From: Streptomyces hiroshimensis | GTDB taxonomy: Bacteria; Actinomycetota; Actinomycetes; Streptomycetales; Streptomycetaceae | Assembly (NCBI RefSeq): GCF_014650335.1 | Contig: NZ_BMUT01000002.1 | Coordinates: 296,725 to 360,724 of the forward strand | Length of the DNA: 64,000 bases | Direction of reading: 5' to 3' | Shown: positions 15,758 to 24,979 of the stretch, piece by piece | Layout of the letters: each line of letters opens with the position of its first letter | How positions within the stretch are numbered: position 1 is the first letter of the stretch | Translations under genes and position numbers: made by a program | The notes under the pieces: generated by a model | The model's input: only the letters and a program-made list of their open reading frames with translations | What the model was told of the DNA's origin: nothing | The model's database searches: none

Positions 15758-16843
15758 TCACTTGCCCAGAGTCGCCCCCGGCACCGCCGGCGGTATCGGC
15801 GTCGTGGCCTGGGACTGCGGGGACGCCGGGTTCGCCAGGGCGGACGGCGCGGCCACGGCCGCCATCGGGTCGGGCCCGGCCCCGTCCGTCTCCAGGTTGG
15901 CATCCAGCGGGCGGCCGACGATACGGATACCCTCCGCGTCCAGCGCCTGCTTGATGCGCCAGCGCAGCTCGCGCTCGACGCCGAGGGCCTTGCCCGGCAT
16001 GGTCTTGGCGGAGACCCGGATGACCACGGAGTCGAGGTAGATGGCGTTCAGGCCCAGGACCTCGATCGGCTCCCACAGCCGCTCGGTCCACGGCTCGGCC
16101 TTCTGCATCTCCTCACCCGTGCGGGTGATGATCTCGCGGACGCGGTCGAGGTCCTCGTCCGAGCGGACCTGGACGTCGACGCCGGCCGTCGCCCAGCCCT
16201 GGCTCAGGTTGCCGATGCGCTTGACCTCGCCGTTGCGCACGTACCAGATCTCGCCGTCCGCGCCGCGCAGCTTGGTCACGCGCAGGCCCACCTCGATCAC
16301 CTCGCCGGAGGCGACCCCGGCGTCGATGCTGTCCCCGACGCCGTACTGGTCCTCCAGGATCATGAAGACGCCCGAGAGGAAGTCGGTGACGAGGTTGCGG
16401 GCGCCGAAACCGATGGCGACGCCCGCCACACCCGCGCTCGCCAGCAGCGGCGCCAGGTTGATCTGCAGCACCGACAGCACCGTCAGCGCCGCCGTACCCA
16501 TGATCAGGAACGAGGTGACGCTGCGCAGCACGGAGCCGATGGCCTCCGAGCGCTGCCGGCGCCGCTCGGCGTTGACGAGCAGGCCGCCGAGGGCCGTGCC
16601 GTCGACGGCCGAGGCCGTGCGGTTCATGCGCGCTATGAGCCGGGTTATGGCGCGCCGGATCAGGGAGCGCATCACCACAGCGATCACCACGATCAGGATG
16701 ATGCGCAGGCTGTTGCTGAGCCAGATGGACCAGTTCTCCTCGACCCAGCCGGCGGCGTCGTTCGCCGTCCGTTGTGCCTCGTCGAGAGAGACAGGACGGG
16801 GCGTCGCGTCTTCTTCTGCGGCCAGGGCAGCGGACCAGAACAC
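15758..16843 (-). CDS. MscS-family mechanosensitive channel
   Basis: 361 residues from GTG 16843, nine bases after GGAGG. After a short soluble N terminus there is a hydrophobic helix (LRIILIVVIAVVM) and then two closely spaced helices, the second being the glycine/alanine-rich pore helix (LLASAGVAGVAIGFGARNLV). The beta domain follows (GDSIDAG, GEVIEVGLRVTKLRG) and an alpha/beta C terminus. These are the standard parts of small-conductance channels, which release solutes on hypo-osmotic shock. The last 60 residues are Pro/Ala-rich. It is divergent from the HNH gene and not part of an obvious operon. Confidence 0.93.
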   Translation of the reverse strand: MFWSAALAAEEDATPRPVSLDEAQRTANDAAGWVEENWSIWLSNSLRIILIVVIAVVMRSLIRRAITRLIARMNRTASAVDGTALGGLLVNAERRRQRSEAIGSVLRSVTSFLIMGTAALTVLSVLQINLAPLLASAGVAGVAIGFGARNLVTDFLSGVFMILEDQYGVGDSIDAGVASGEVIEVGLRVTKLRGADGEIWYVRNGEVKRIGNLSQGWATAGVDVQVRSDEDLDRVREIITRTGEEMQKAEPWTERLWEPIEVLGLNAIYLDSVVIRVSAKTMPGKALGVERELRWRIKQALDAEGIRIVGRPLDANLETDGAGPDPMAAVAAPSALANPASPQSQATTPIPPAVPGATLGK

Positions 16844-17097
16844 TGCAGGAACCCTCCGTGTAGGACGCCGGCCCGAGGTGCGGGCAGGCGGACTCACCAC
16901 ACTATCGGGGCAGCGGTGATCCTCCGTTGCTGTGTTCGAGATGCGACGGGTCTTGAGCGGGGGATGAACAGGATGTGTTCCAAAACACCCGTGACCCGTT
17001 ACCTGGTCATGGTGGCGCTCCGACCAGGGGCCGGGGGACACTTGCAGGAGATCGTCCCGGCGCGAGCCACGCGCCGCCGGCGTACAAGGAGGCACCC

Positions 17098-17634
17098 GTG
17101 CCGCATGTCCTGGTCCTCAACGCGTCGTACGAGCCGCTCGGCGTCGTACCGCTCCGCCGCGCGCTCATACTCGTCCTCAATGAGAAGGCCGTCAGCCTTG
17201 AGGACACCGGCGCCTATATGCACAGCGCGACCTGCACCATCCCCGCTCCCAGCGTCGTCCGCCTCAAACGCTTCGTGCGCGTGCCCTTTCGGGGGCCCGT
17301 CCCGCTCACCCGCCGTGCTCTCTTCGCCCGTGACGGCGGGCGCTGTGCGTATTGCGGTGGCGTCGCAACCAGCGTCGATCACGTGGTCCCGCGCAGCCGC
17401 GGCGGCCAGCACGCCTGGGAGAACGTGGTGGCGGCCTGCCGCCGCTGCAATCACGTCAAGGCCGACCGGCACGTCGCCGAGCTGGGGTGGCGGCTGCGCC
17501 ACCAGCCCGCGCCGCCGTCCGGCCTGGCCTGGCGCATCATCGGCACGGGCCATAGGGATCCGCGCTGGCTGCCTTATCTGGAGGCATTCGGCGCGGAGGA
17601 TGCGATGGCCCGGATCGACGGCATTTCCGCCTGA
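17098..17634 (+). CDS. HNH endonuclease-domain protein
   Basis: 178 residues from GTG 17098, with AAGGAGG five bases upstream. The N-terminal half begins VPHVLVLNASYEPLGVV, a highly conserved actinobacterial block. The C-terminal half holds the HNH nuclease fold: RCAYCGG, SVDHVVPRSRGG, NVVAACRRCNHVKADR, with two CxxC zinc pairs and the catalytic histidine in VDHV. Stand-alone HNH proteins of this type are widespread in Streptomyces; their cellular role is not established. It ends 22 bases before a large hairpin shared with the convergent GH84-type gene. Confidence 0.93.
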   Translation: MPHVLVLNASYEPLGVVPLRRALILVLNEKAVSLEDTGAYMHSATCTIPAPSVVRLKRFVRVPFRGPVPLTRRALFARDGGRCAYCGGVATSVDHVVPRSRGGQHAWENVVAACRRCNHVKADRHVAELGWRLRHQPAPPSGLAWRIIGTGHRDPRWLPYLEAFGAEDAMARIDGISA

Positions 17635-17655
17635 AGGTTCCGGGCCATTTCCGTA

Positions 17656-17703
17656 CCCCGGGCGCCGGGCGGGCTGAAGATCCGGCCCGCCCGGCGCCCG
17701 GGG
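17656..17703. terminator. perfect 19-bp hairpin between convergent genes
   Basis: Arms 17656-17674 and 17685-17703 are exact complements with a 10-base loop. It sits between the ends of the HNH and GH84-type genes and can terminate both. Its core shares 17 bases with the palindrome at 48582-48615, suggesting a repeated element. Confidence 0.85.
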
Positions 17704-17721
17704 ACGGCGTGCGCGCCGCGC

Positions 17722-20670
17722 TCAGGGGCGGTTCACCGCGTATGCCTCCACTCCCCGCAGGGCGTCCCCGGCCTTCTCGCCCTGCACGCGCACGAAGCGT
17801 GTGTCCGGCGCGTCCATGCGCACCGTCTCCGTGTCCTCCTTGCCGGAGGCCACGGCCGCGTCCCGCCAGGTGCGGCCGTCCGCCGACACCTGGATGCGGG
17901 AGCGGCCCGCCTCCTGCCCGTCCTGGCCGTCCTCTCCGTCCCGCCAGTGCAGCACCAGCCGCCCCAGCCGTACGGGACGGGCCAGCTCCAGCTGCCGGCC
18001 GCCCCCGTCGCCCAGGGAGCTCATGTTCGCCCCGCGCGCCAGGTCCGGGCCGCCGGCCTGCGGGTACGCCCGTACGGTCAGGGTCCGCTCCTGGTCGCCG
18101 AGGCGGACCGGGACGGTGAAGGTGCGGGCCGCACCGCCCGCCGGGACGGTGAGCTCGATCCGGGCCGTGGCCACGCCGCCGCGCGCCACGGCCACCTCGG
18201 CGGGAGCCTTGACCGAGACGCCCTCGGGCGCCTTCACGACGAGCTTCTCCCGGACCTCCTCCGGCCGCCTGTTGATCATGCGGACGTCCACGGCCGCCGG
18301 GGCGCCGCCGAGCTCGGCGTCCGCCTCCGCGCGCGTGAGCTCCACATCGGCCGAAGGGGTGTCCGCGAACCACGGGGCGATCTCGTGGACGGGCGGCGGC
18401 GTGCCGCCCCCCTCCCACACCACCCGCAGCGCGTCCGCCCGCAGGCCCTTGCCCGCCAGCTGCGTCCAGCCGCCGTCCGAAACGGCGCCCAGCGGCTGCC
18501 AGCCCTTGGAGACGTCGCGCGCCCAGACCGTGCCGCGCGCGCCCGGCGCGGGCGCGGTCAGCACGGTGACGGCCGTCAGCGGCCGCGGCCCCTCCAGCCG
18601 TACGGTCAGCGGTTCGCCCGCGGCGGGCGTGAGGGCGGTGGCCGGGTCGCCGTCGGTGGCCAGGCCCGCGGAGCGCACCGGCCGGTCCACGCCCGTCCAG
18701 CCGTTCGCGCGCGCCAGCGCCTGGTCGAGGAAGGGGGTGAGCACGCCCTTGCCGACCGTCACCGGACTGTCCTTGATCCGCCCGCGCAGCCGCTGCACGT
18801 CCAGCTGGGCCCGCCAGGCCTCCGCGCCGTCGCCGCGCGCCTGGGCGAGCAGCATGTCCAGCGCGCGCGTGCCCGCCTCGCCGTGCCGCGCGAGCTGCTC
18901 CAGCCACGGGCCCACCTCGCTCCCGAAGGGCCCCGACAGGCGCTGCCGGGCCTCCCGCATGGTGGCGAAGGCGGCCCGCAGCCGGCCCGCCGCCTCCTCC
19001 CGCGCCTTGGCGTCCGTCCCCGACAGGGCGGTCCAGAACGCGTCCAGCAGCGGGCGCAGATACGCCGACTCGGCGCCGCCGAGCACCGACGAGGCGTCGT
19101 TGCCCGCCAGCGCCCGCAGCGCCTCCCGGGTGCGCGGGTCCGGCCCGGCCAGGTCGTCGACCGCGGCCCGCCAGGACTCCTCGGGGCGGTAGCCGCGCGG
19201 GTTCCAGGCGTAGTCGGCCGCGGTGAACAGCGGGATGCGCGAGACGGTGGCCTGCGACGAGGCGTTGGCCAGCAGTGCGCGCGAGCCGGCCGCGACGGCC
19301 GGCTCCCGGCCGGTGTACGGCCCGAGGAAGATACGGTCCTGCGCGAAGTCGTTGACCGGGTAGTTGTCCATCGTCACCAGCGGGTGCCCGAAGGCGGCCC
19401 GGGCGTCGGACAGTTCACCGCCGGTGATGGTCTTCGGCACCACCCCGACGCCCGTCCACGCCACCTCCACGCGCGGGTCGAGCTTCTCCGCGAGCGCACG
19501 CCGGAACGCCGTCCGCCCGTCCTGGTAGTACTCGGTGGGCAGCAGCGACAGCGGGGCCGCCTCCGCCCCCTTCGCCGCCAGGTGCGCCGCCAGCGCGCCC
19601 GCGACCTTCGCCTGCGCCTTCGCCGCCGCCTTCGGCCCCGAGCCGAACTCGTCGGCGTCCGCCCCGCAGTGCCACTCGCTGTAGCTCACGTCCTGGAACT
19701 GCAGCTGGAAGGCGCGGAATCCCAGCGCCCACATGCCGTCCACCTTGCGCTTGAGCGCCCGCAGGTCCTCGGCCGAGGAGAAGCACATCGCCTGCCCCGG
19801 CGTCACCGCCCAGGCCAGCGTCACGTGGTTGCGGCGGGCCCGTTCGGCCAGCGCCCGGAACTCCTCGCGCTGCGCCGCGGGGTAGGCGGCGCGCCAGCGG
19901 GCCTGCCGGTACGGGTCGTCGCCCGGCGCGTACAGATACCGGTTCTGCTTGGTGCGGCCCATGAAGTCCAGCTGCGCCAGCCGCTGTTCGCGCGACCACG
20001 GATCCCCGTAGAAGCCCTCGGACAGGCCGCGCACCGCCGTGCCCGGCCAGTCGCGGATCAGCGCCCCGGCGAAGCCCTTCGCGCCGCCGCGCTCCACCGT
20101 CAGCTGCCGCAGCGTCTGCGCCGCGTGGAACAGCCCGTCGGGGCCCTCGCCCGCCAGCGCGGCCGTCGGCCGGCCCGCCACCTGGCCGGTCGCCAGCCGG
20201 TACCCGCCGGACGGCAGGTCCCCGGCCTCCGGCGCGCCCAGTGCCTTCAGCGCCTCCTCCGCGCCCCGCCCGCCCGCGTAGACGATCAGGCCGCGCGGGG
20301 GCGGCGTGCCGCCCGGGGCCGCGTCCACGACCGTCCGCGCGCCCGCGGCGTGCAGGATGTCGCGCAGCGCCTCGACCGCGTACGGGTCCGTGCCCGGCTC
20401 GGCCATCAGGGTGACCTCGTCGCCGGCCTGGGCGTACGAGCCCAGCGCGCGCGAGGCCTGAGGCCGCGGCCACACCGGCGGCAGGGCGCCCTCGCCCTGC
20501 GGGTCGGGCGCGGCCGCGGCGGCGTCGCCGGGCCGGGGTGCCGCGACGGTGCCGGGCGCGCCCGCCAGCAGCCCGCCGAGCAGGGCCGCCGCGAGGACGG
20601 TGACCCCGGCGCGCCGGGGGCGCACGGGCCCGTGGCCGCCGGGTGAGGAGTCGCTGCCCCGGAAGTGCAC
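17722..20670 (-). CDS. secreted GH84-type beta-N-acetylglucosaminidase-like enzyme
   Basis: 982 residues from GTG 20670 (GGAGA five bases upstream). Signal peptide about 1-43. A family 20b-like N-terminal domain (about 60-190) leads to the NAGidase/GH84 catalytic domain (RGLSEGFYGDPWSREQR onward, about 210-480). A helical part follows, then C-terminal domains with an NPCBM or discoidin-like module (LVLHWRDGE, IQVSADGRTWRDAA). Family enzymes remove terminal GlcNAc from glycans using two adjacent aspartates. Here the corresponding place reads QLQFQDVSY, so the first aspartate appears to be glutamine. Secreted action on chitin fragments, peptidoglycan or glycoprotein is plausible; substrate unknown. 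Confidence 0.85.
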   Translation of the reverse strand: MHFRGSDSSPGGHGPVRPRRAGVTVLAAALLGGLLAGAPGTVAAPRPGDAAAAAPDPQGEGALPPVWPRPQASRALGSYAQAGDEVTLMAEPGTDPYAVEALRDILHAAGARTVVDAAPGGTPPPRGLIVYAGGRGAEEALKALGAPEAGDLPSGGYRLATGQVAGRPTAALAGEGPDGLFHAAQTLRQLTVERGGAKGFAGALIRDWPGTAVRGLSEGFYGDPWSREQRLAQLDFMGRTKQNRYLYAPGDDPYRQARWRAAYPAAQREEFRALAERARRNHVTLAWAVTPGQAMCFSSAEDLRALKRKVDGMWALGFRAFQLQFQDVSYSEWHCGADADEFGSGPKAAAKAQAKVAGALAAHLAAKGAEAAPLSLLPTEYYQDGRTAFRRALAEKLDPRVEVAWTGVGVVPKTITGGELSDARAAFGHPLVTMDNYPVNDFAQDRIFLGPYTGREPAVAAGSRALLANASSQATVSRIPLFTAADYAWNPRGYRPEESWRAAVDDLAGPDPRTREALRALAGNDASSVLGGAESAYLRPLLDAFWTALSGTDAKAREEAAGRLRAAFATMREARQRLSGPFGSEVGPWLEQLARHGEAGTRALDMLLAQARGDGAEAWRAQLDVQRLRGRIKDSPVTVGKGVLTPFLDQALARANGWTGVDRPVRSAGLATDGDPATALTPAAGEPLTVRLEGPRPLTAVTVLTAPAPGARGTVWARDVSKGWQPLGAVSDGGWTQLAGKGLRADALRVVWEGGGTPPPVHEIAPWFADTPSADVELTRAEADAELGGAPAAVDVRMINRRPEEVREKLVVKAPEGVSVKAPAEVAVARGGVATARIELTVPAGGAARTFTVPVRLGDQERTLTVRAYPQAGGPDLARGANMSSLGDGGGRQLELARPVRLGRLVLHWRDGEDGQDGQEAGRSRIQVSADGRTWRDAAVASGKEDTETVRMDAPDTRFVRVQGEKAGDALRGVEAYAVNRP

Positions 20671-20877
20671 GGCCGTCTCCCTCGCCCCTAGGTGCTCCAG
20701 ACGGGGGCGAGCCCATCACCAGCCGCAGGGCGTGTCAACGCACGTGACCGAAGTGCCTGTATTGCCCGGCGCGTCGACGGCGAAAGCGGAACCTGCGCGG
20801 GTGAACGGGAATTCGAGTGGTGTCCCGCGGCCCGGCGGCGGGTACGGCCTTCGGCACGGACACCTGCGGAGGTGGTG

Positions 20878-22995
20878 ATGGCCGAGGTGCAGATGGCCAG
20901 AGCGCGGCTCGCCGCACTGCACGGCATCGCGACGGCGTACAGCCCCGCCCCCGGCCGCAGCGTCGGCGTGCCCGAGGACACCGTCATCGCCGTCCTCGCC
21001 GCTCTCGGCGTCGACGCCTCCACGCCCGGCTCCGTGCGCGAGGCCCTGGCCGCCCGCGAGGACGCCGCCCGCCGCAGGCTGCTGCCCGCCACGGTCGTCC
21101 TGCGCGCCGGGCGCGGCGCGCTGCCCGCCCTGCCGCCGGGCACCGAGATGTGCGTGGAGACGGAGAACGGGGACGTCGTCGTCCTGGACCCCGCAGCCGG
21201 GGCCGCTGCCGGAGCCGCCGGCGGCGCGCTCCCGCTGGGCACGCACCTGCTGCGCGCCCACGCCCCCGACGGCCGGTCCGCCGCCGCGCCCCTGATCGTC
21301 GCCCCGGACCGGCTGCCCGCCCCGCCCCGGCCCGGCCACGGCTTCCTCGTCCAGCTCTACTCCCTGCTCTCCGCCCGCTCCTGGGGCATGGGCGACCTCG
21401 GCGACCTGGCCGCCCTCGCCGAGTGGTCCGGCCGCACCTTCGGCACGGACTTCGTCCAGGTCAACCCCCTGCACGCGGCCGTGCCCGGCGCGGGCGGCGC
21501 CCCCACCGACCCCTCGCCCTACCGGCCCTCCTCCCGCCGCTTCCCCGACCCCGTCCACCTGCGTGTCGAGGACGTGCCCGAGTTCGGGCTGCTCACCGGC
21601 GAGCGGCGCGAGCGCGCCGGGCGGCTCCTCGGCCGGGCCGCCGCCCTGCGCGCCGCCGTGCTCCACAAGGGCGAGCTCATCGACCGCGACGCCGTCTGGG
21701 AGGTCAAGCGGCGCGCCCTGGAGCTCGTCCACGCCGTTCCGCTCGGCCCCGCCCGCCAGGCCGCCTACGAGGCCTTCCGCGCCGAGCAGGGCAGTGCCCT
21801 CGACGACCACAGCACCTGGTGCGCGCTCGCGGAGGTGCACGGGCCGGACTGGCGCGCGTGGCCCGCAGGCCTGCGCGACCCCCGTTCGGCCGGCACCGCC
21901 CGCGCCCGAGCGGACCTGGCCGCCCGCATCGGCTTCCACAGCCGGCTCGCCTGGCTCACCGACGAACAGCTCGCGGCCGCCCAGCGCACCGCCAGGGCGG
22001 CCGGCATGCGCATCGGCCTCGTCCACGACCTCGCCGTCGGCGTGCACCCCTCGGGCGCGGACACCTGGGCGCAGCAGGACGCCTTCGCCGCCGGCATGTC
22101 CGTCGGCGCGCCCCCCGACGCCTTCAGCCCCCGCGGCCAGGACTGGGGCCTGCCGCCGTGGCGCCCCGACGCCCTGGAGGCCTCCGGCTACCGCCCCTAC
22201 CGCGAGCTGCTGCGCGGCCTCCTGCGGCACGCGGGCGGCCTGCGCATCGACCACGTGATGGGCCTGTTCCGCCTGTGGTGGGTGCCGGAGGGCGCGGAGC
22301 CCACGCAGGGTGCGTACGTCCGCTACGACCCCGAGGCGATGCTGGGCGTCCTCGCCCTGGAGGCCCACCGGGCGGGCGCCGCGGTCGTGGGGGAGGACCT
22401 GGGCACGGTCGAGCCCGGTGTGCGCGAGGCGCTGGCCGAGCGCGGGGTGCTCGGCACGTCGGTGCTGTGGTTCGAGCGGGACTACGCGGCCGGGGAGGCC
22501 GCACCGCTGCAGCCCGGGCAGTGGCGCGCCGGCTGCCTGGCCACCGCCACCACGCACGACCTGCCCAGCACGGCCGCCCGGCTCACCGGCGACCACGTCG
22601 CCCTGCGCCACCGGCTCGGGCTGCTCACCCGCCCGCTCGACGAGGAGCGGCAGGAGGACGCGCGGGAGGTGGGCGAGTGGCTGGAGCTCTTCCGGCGGCT
22701 GGGCCTGCTGCCCGAGGGGCCCTGCGACGAGGAGACGGCCGTCCTGGCCGTCCACCGCTACCTGCTGCTGACCCCCGCCCGCCTCGTCGGCGTCTGGCTG
22801 CCGGACGCCGTCGGGGACCGCCGCCCGCAGAACCTCCCCGGCACCTGGGACCAGTACCCCAACTGGCGGTTGCCCGTCGCCGGCCCGGACGGGCGCCCGC
22901 TGTCCCTGGAGGAGCTCACGGCCTCGCCCCGGCTGCGCGCGCTCATGGCCCGGGTGGCCGCGGGACGGGGCGCCGGGCCCCCGGAGGGCCCGTAG
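20878..22995 (+). CDS. malQ: 4-alpha-glucanotransferase (amylomaltase)
   Basis: 705 residues from ATG 20878, five bases after GGAGG. GH77 enzyme transferring alpha-1,4-glucan chains during maltodextrin use. The signature elements are clear: WGMGDLGDL, FVQVNPLHAAVPG, nucleophile region LRIDHVMGLFRLWWVP, acid/base GEDLGTVEPGVREAL, and THDLPSTAARLTGDH. The N-terminal extension of about 150 residues is normal for actinobacterial MalQ. It is divergent from the GH84-type gene and closed by a short palindrome at 22999-23018. Confidence 0.97.
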   Translation: MAEVQMARARLAALHGIATAYSPAPGRSVGVPEDTVIAVLAALGVDASTPGSVREALAAREDAARRRLLPATVVLRAGRGALPALPPGTEMCVETENGDVVVLDPAAGAAAGAAGGALPLGTHLLRAHAPDGRSAAAPLIVAPDRLPAPPRPGHGFLVQLYSLLSARSWGMGDLGDLAALAEWSGRTFGTDFVQVNPLHAAVPGAGGAPTDPSPYRPSSRRFPDPVHLRVEDVPEFGLLTGERRERAGRLLGRAAALRAAVLHKGELIDRDAVWEVKRRALELVHAVPLGPARQAAYEAFRAEQGSALDDHSTWCALAEVHGPDWRAWPAGLRDPRSAGTARARADLAARIGFHSRLAWLTDEQLAAAQRTARAAGMRIGLVHDLAVGVHPSGADTWAQQDAFAAGMSVGAPPDAFSPRGQDWGLPPWRPDALEASGYRPYRELLRGLLRHAGGLRIDHVMGLFRLWWVPEGAEPTQGAYVRYDPEAMLGVLALEAHRAGAAVVGEDLGTVEPGVREALAERGVLGTSVLWFERDYAAGEAAPLQPGQWRAGCLATATTHDLPSTAARLTGDHVALRHRLGLLTRPLDEERQEDAREVGEWLELFRRLGLLPEGPCDEETAVLAVHRYLLLTPARLVGVWLPDAVGDRRPQNLPGTWDQYPNWRLPVAGPDGRPLSLEELTASPRLRALMARVAAGRGAGPPEGP

Positions 22996-22998
22996 GGC

Positions 22999-23018
22999 CA
23001 CCCCGCGCGCGCGGGGTG
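22999..23018. terminator. short perfect palindrome after malQ
   Basis: A 20-base perfect palindrome starts three bases after the malQ stop. It is very GC-rich with no T-run, so it may end or weaken malQ transcription before the small membrane-protein gene at 23044. Confidence 0.5.
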
Positions 23019-23043
23019 CTTATGCTCCCGATATCTTGAGGCC

Positions 23044-23310
23044 GTGAGCACTAAGAACAAGAACGCCGTGCGAGCCGGTGCCATCTCGGCCGGCACGCTG
23101 CTGATGCTGCTGATGTCGTCCCCCGCGTTCGCGCTCACCCGCGACGACGGTGACGACCCGGGTCCGCAGCTGAGCGTGATCAACACGCTCGGCCTCTACG
23201 TCGCCGCGCCGATCGTCCTCTTCCTGGTGATCGCCGGCCTCACGATGGTCGCCGCCAGGCACTCGGACAACCCGCACACCGTCGACACCCACCACCCGCG
23301 CACGCGCTAA
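23044..23310 (+). CDS. small membrane protein, function unknown
   Basis: 88 residues from GTG 23044 behind a TGAGG site. A cleavable signal peptide or first helix (GAISAGTLLMLLMSSPAFA) is followed by a short acidic loop (RDDGDDPGPQ), one clear membrane helix (LYVAAPIVLFLVIAGLTMVAA) and a hydrophilic His/Asp-rich tail. This resembles conserved short Streptomyces membrane proteins of unknown role. It ends in one of the best intrinsic terminators of the window, so it is transcribed apart from the desaturase. Confidence 0.8.
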   Translation: MSTKNKNAVRAGAISAGTLLMLLMSSPAFALTRDDGDDPGPQLSVINTLGLYVAAPIVLFLVIAGLTMVAARHSDNPHTVDTHHPRTR

Positions 23311-23328
23311 GCCTGCTCGATCTTCTTC

Positions 23329-23373
23329 AGCCCGGTGCCCCCGGTCCTTCTGGACCGGGGGCACCGGGCTTTT
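23329..23373 (+). terminator. strong intrinsic terminator
   Basis: Arms 23329-23347 and 23352-23370 match perfectly over 19 bp with a four-base loop and run into TTTT. It ends the small membrane-protein transcript. Confidence 0.92.
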
Positions 23374-23441
23374 CGCATGTGTTCCGGGCATGTGTTCTGG
23401 CGCTCATTTCCGGAGCGGGGGATTTCGCTTTACGGCCCACT

Positions 23442-23475
23442 TAACCTACGGTGTCGTAACCTACGGAACCGTAAG
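23442..23475. promoter_or_regulatory. operator-like repeats upstream of the desaturase
   Basis: The 10-mer TAACCTACGG occurs at 23442-23451 and 23457-23466. The second copy forms an inverted repeat TACGG-AA-CCGTA at 23462-23473. The block stands 26-59 bases before the desaturase start, an ideal place for a TetR-type lipid regulator. The regulator itself is not encoded nearby. Confidence 0.65.
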
Positions 23476-23500
23476 TGTGATCATCCCCCAGGAGCTGTCC

Positions 23501-24475
23501 GTGACCATCGCCCCCCTCCGCCACCACGCCCGGGCCGTATGGAGCGACAGCCGCCTGCTGTACGCCCTCGAAGAGGTCGTCGAGACCGAGCTCAACCGGC
23601 ATCTGAAGGTCGCCAAGGAGTGGATGCCGCACGAGTACGTGCCCTGGAGCGACGGGCGCAACTTCGACGGCATCATGGGCGGGGAGGCCTGGGCGCCCGA
23701 GCAGTCCAAGGTCACCGACATCGGCCGCACCGCGCTCGTCGTCAACCTCCTCACCGAGGACAACCTCCCCAGCTACCACCACGAGATCGCCCAGCTCTTC
23801 GGCCGCGACGGCGCCTGGGGCACGTGGGTGCACCGCTGGACCGCGGAGGAGGGCCGGCACGGCATCGTCATGCGGGACTACCTGCTGACCTCGCGCGCCG
23901 TCGACCCCGTCGCCCTGGAGCGGTTCCGGATGTCCCACATGAGCGAGGGCTTCGAATCCGACAACCGGCACAGCATGCTGCACTCCGTCGCCTACGTGGC
24001 CTTCCAGGAGCTCGCCACCCGCATCTCCCACCGCAACACCGGCCACCACTCCGGCGACCCCGTCTGCGACCGGATGCTCGCCCGCATCGCCACGGACGAG
24101 AACCTCCACATGGTCTTCTACCGCAACCTGCTCGGGAAGGCGTTCGAGCTGGCCCCCGACCAGACGATGGCGGCCGTCCGCGACGTGGTCGTCGACTTCC
24201 GGATGCCCGGCCACGGCATCCCCGGCTTCGAACGGGCCGCGGCCCAGATGGCGATCGGCGGCATCTACAACCTCCGCATCCACCACGACGACGTCCTCCA
24301 GCCGGTCCTGCGCTTCCTGAAGGTCCTGGAGATCACGGGCCTGGGCCCGGAGGGCCTCCGGGCCCAGGAGGAACTGGGCCTGTTCATGAACGGCCTTGAC
24401 GACCAGGCGACGAAGTTCGACGAGCGCCGCGCCGCGCTGCTGGCGCGGCGCGCCGCGAGGGCCGAACAGGCCTGA
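23501..24475 (+). CDS. acyl-ACP desaturase
   Basis: 324 residues from GTG 23501, with CAGGAG seven bases upstream; an in-frame GTG at 23477 would overlap the operator. It is a soluble ferritin-like diiron enzyme introducing a cis double bond into acyl-ACP for membrane fluidity. Helices carry the metal ligands: ETELNRH, WTAEEGRHG and IATDENLHMVFY (EExxH and DENxH), with the conserved AWAPEQSKVTDIGR region. Length is typical of bacterial stearoyl-ACP-type desaturases (DesA family). It is monocistronic and followed by repeat-rich noncoding DNA. Confidence 0.95.
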   Translation: MTIAPLRHHARAVWSDSRLLYALEEVVETELNRHLKVAKEWMPHEYVPWSDGRNFDGIMGGEAWAPEQSKVTDIGRTALVVNLLTEDNLPSYHHEIAQLFGRDGAWGTWVHRWTAEEGRHGIVMRDYLLTSRAVDPVALERFRMSHMSEGFESDNRHSMLHSVAYVAFQELATRISHRNTGHHSGDPVCDRMLARIATDENLHMVFYRNLLGKAFELAPDQTMAAVRDVVVDFRMPGHGIPGFERAAAQMAIGGIYNLRIHHDDVLQPVLRFLKVLEITGLGPEGLRAQEELGLFMNGLDDQATKFDERRAALLARRAARAEQA

Positions 24476-24607
24476 GGCAAAGCCTCCGCCCTGGGACCGC
24501 CCAGGGCCGCCGGGCCCGGCGGGAGCCCCCCGCGGTGGGGTCCGGCGGTGCCGTGAGCCCTCCGGGCGGGGTGGCCCCGGGTCAAGGGCACTTGCGCCCT
24601 TGAATCC

Positions 24608-24736
24608 GCCGCGACGGCGCGAAACCCCCGCGGTGGGGTCCGGCGGTGCCCTACGGGCTCAGGTGGGCCCGGCACCGCCGGTCAGCGTCGCTGTGGCTGA
24701 TCGCCGCCGCGGCGGAGGCGTGAGGCGCGGCCTCAC
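24608..24736. repeat. 129-base direct repeat, copy 1
   Basis: Matches 24851-24979 at 127 of 129 bases, the differences being at 24615 and 24651. It ends in the GTGAGGC palindrome. A recent local duplication or mobile noncoding repeat is likely. Confidence 0.95.
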
Positions 24737-24850
24737 AACTGCAAGTGTCTCCGCGACGCATTCCCCCGCCTCCGCGGCGGATTCTGTGAGGCGGGCCTCA
24801 CGACCGATGGCGGGGCGGGCCCAGGGCCGTCGGCCCGGGCATCTTCTCCC

Positions 24851-24979
24851 GCCGCGATGGCGCGAAACCCCCGCGGTGGGGTCCGGCGGTGCCGTACGGG
24901 CTCAGGTGGGCCCGGCACCGCCGGTCAGCGTCGCTGTGGCTGATCGCCGCCGCGGCGGAGGCGTGAGGCGCGGCCTCAC
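24851..24979. repeat. 129-base direct repeat, copy 2
   Basis: Second copy, offset by 243 bases from the first, with the same terminal GTGAGGC palindrome. The 114 bases between the copies hold the third palindrome and an inverted version of the CGCCTCCGCGGCGG segment. Confidence 0.95.

Noticed and set aside
20716..23001. 761-residue minus-strand reading frame opposite malQ
   Set aside because: Low-complexity Ala/Arg/Gly product without domains; malQ on the other strand is complete.
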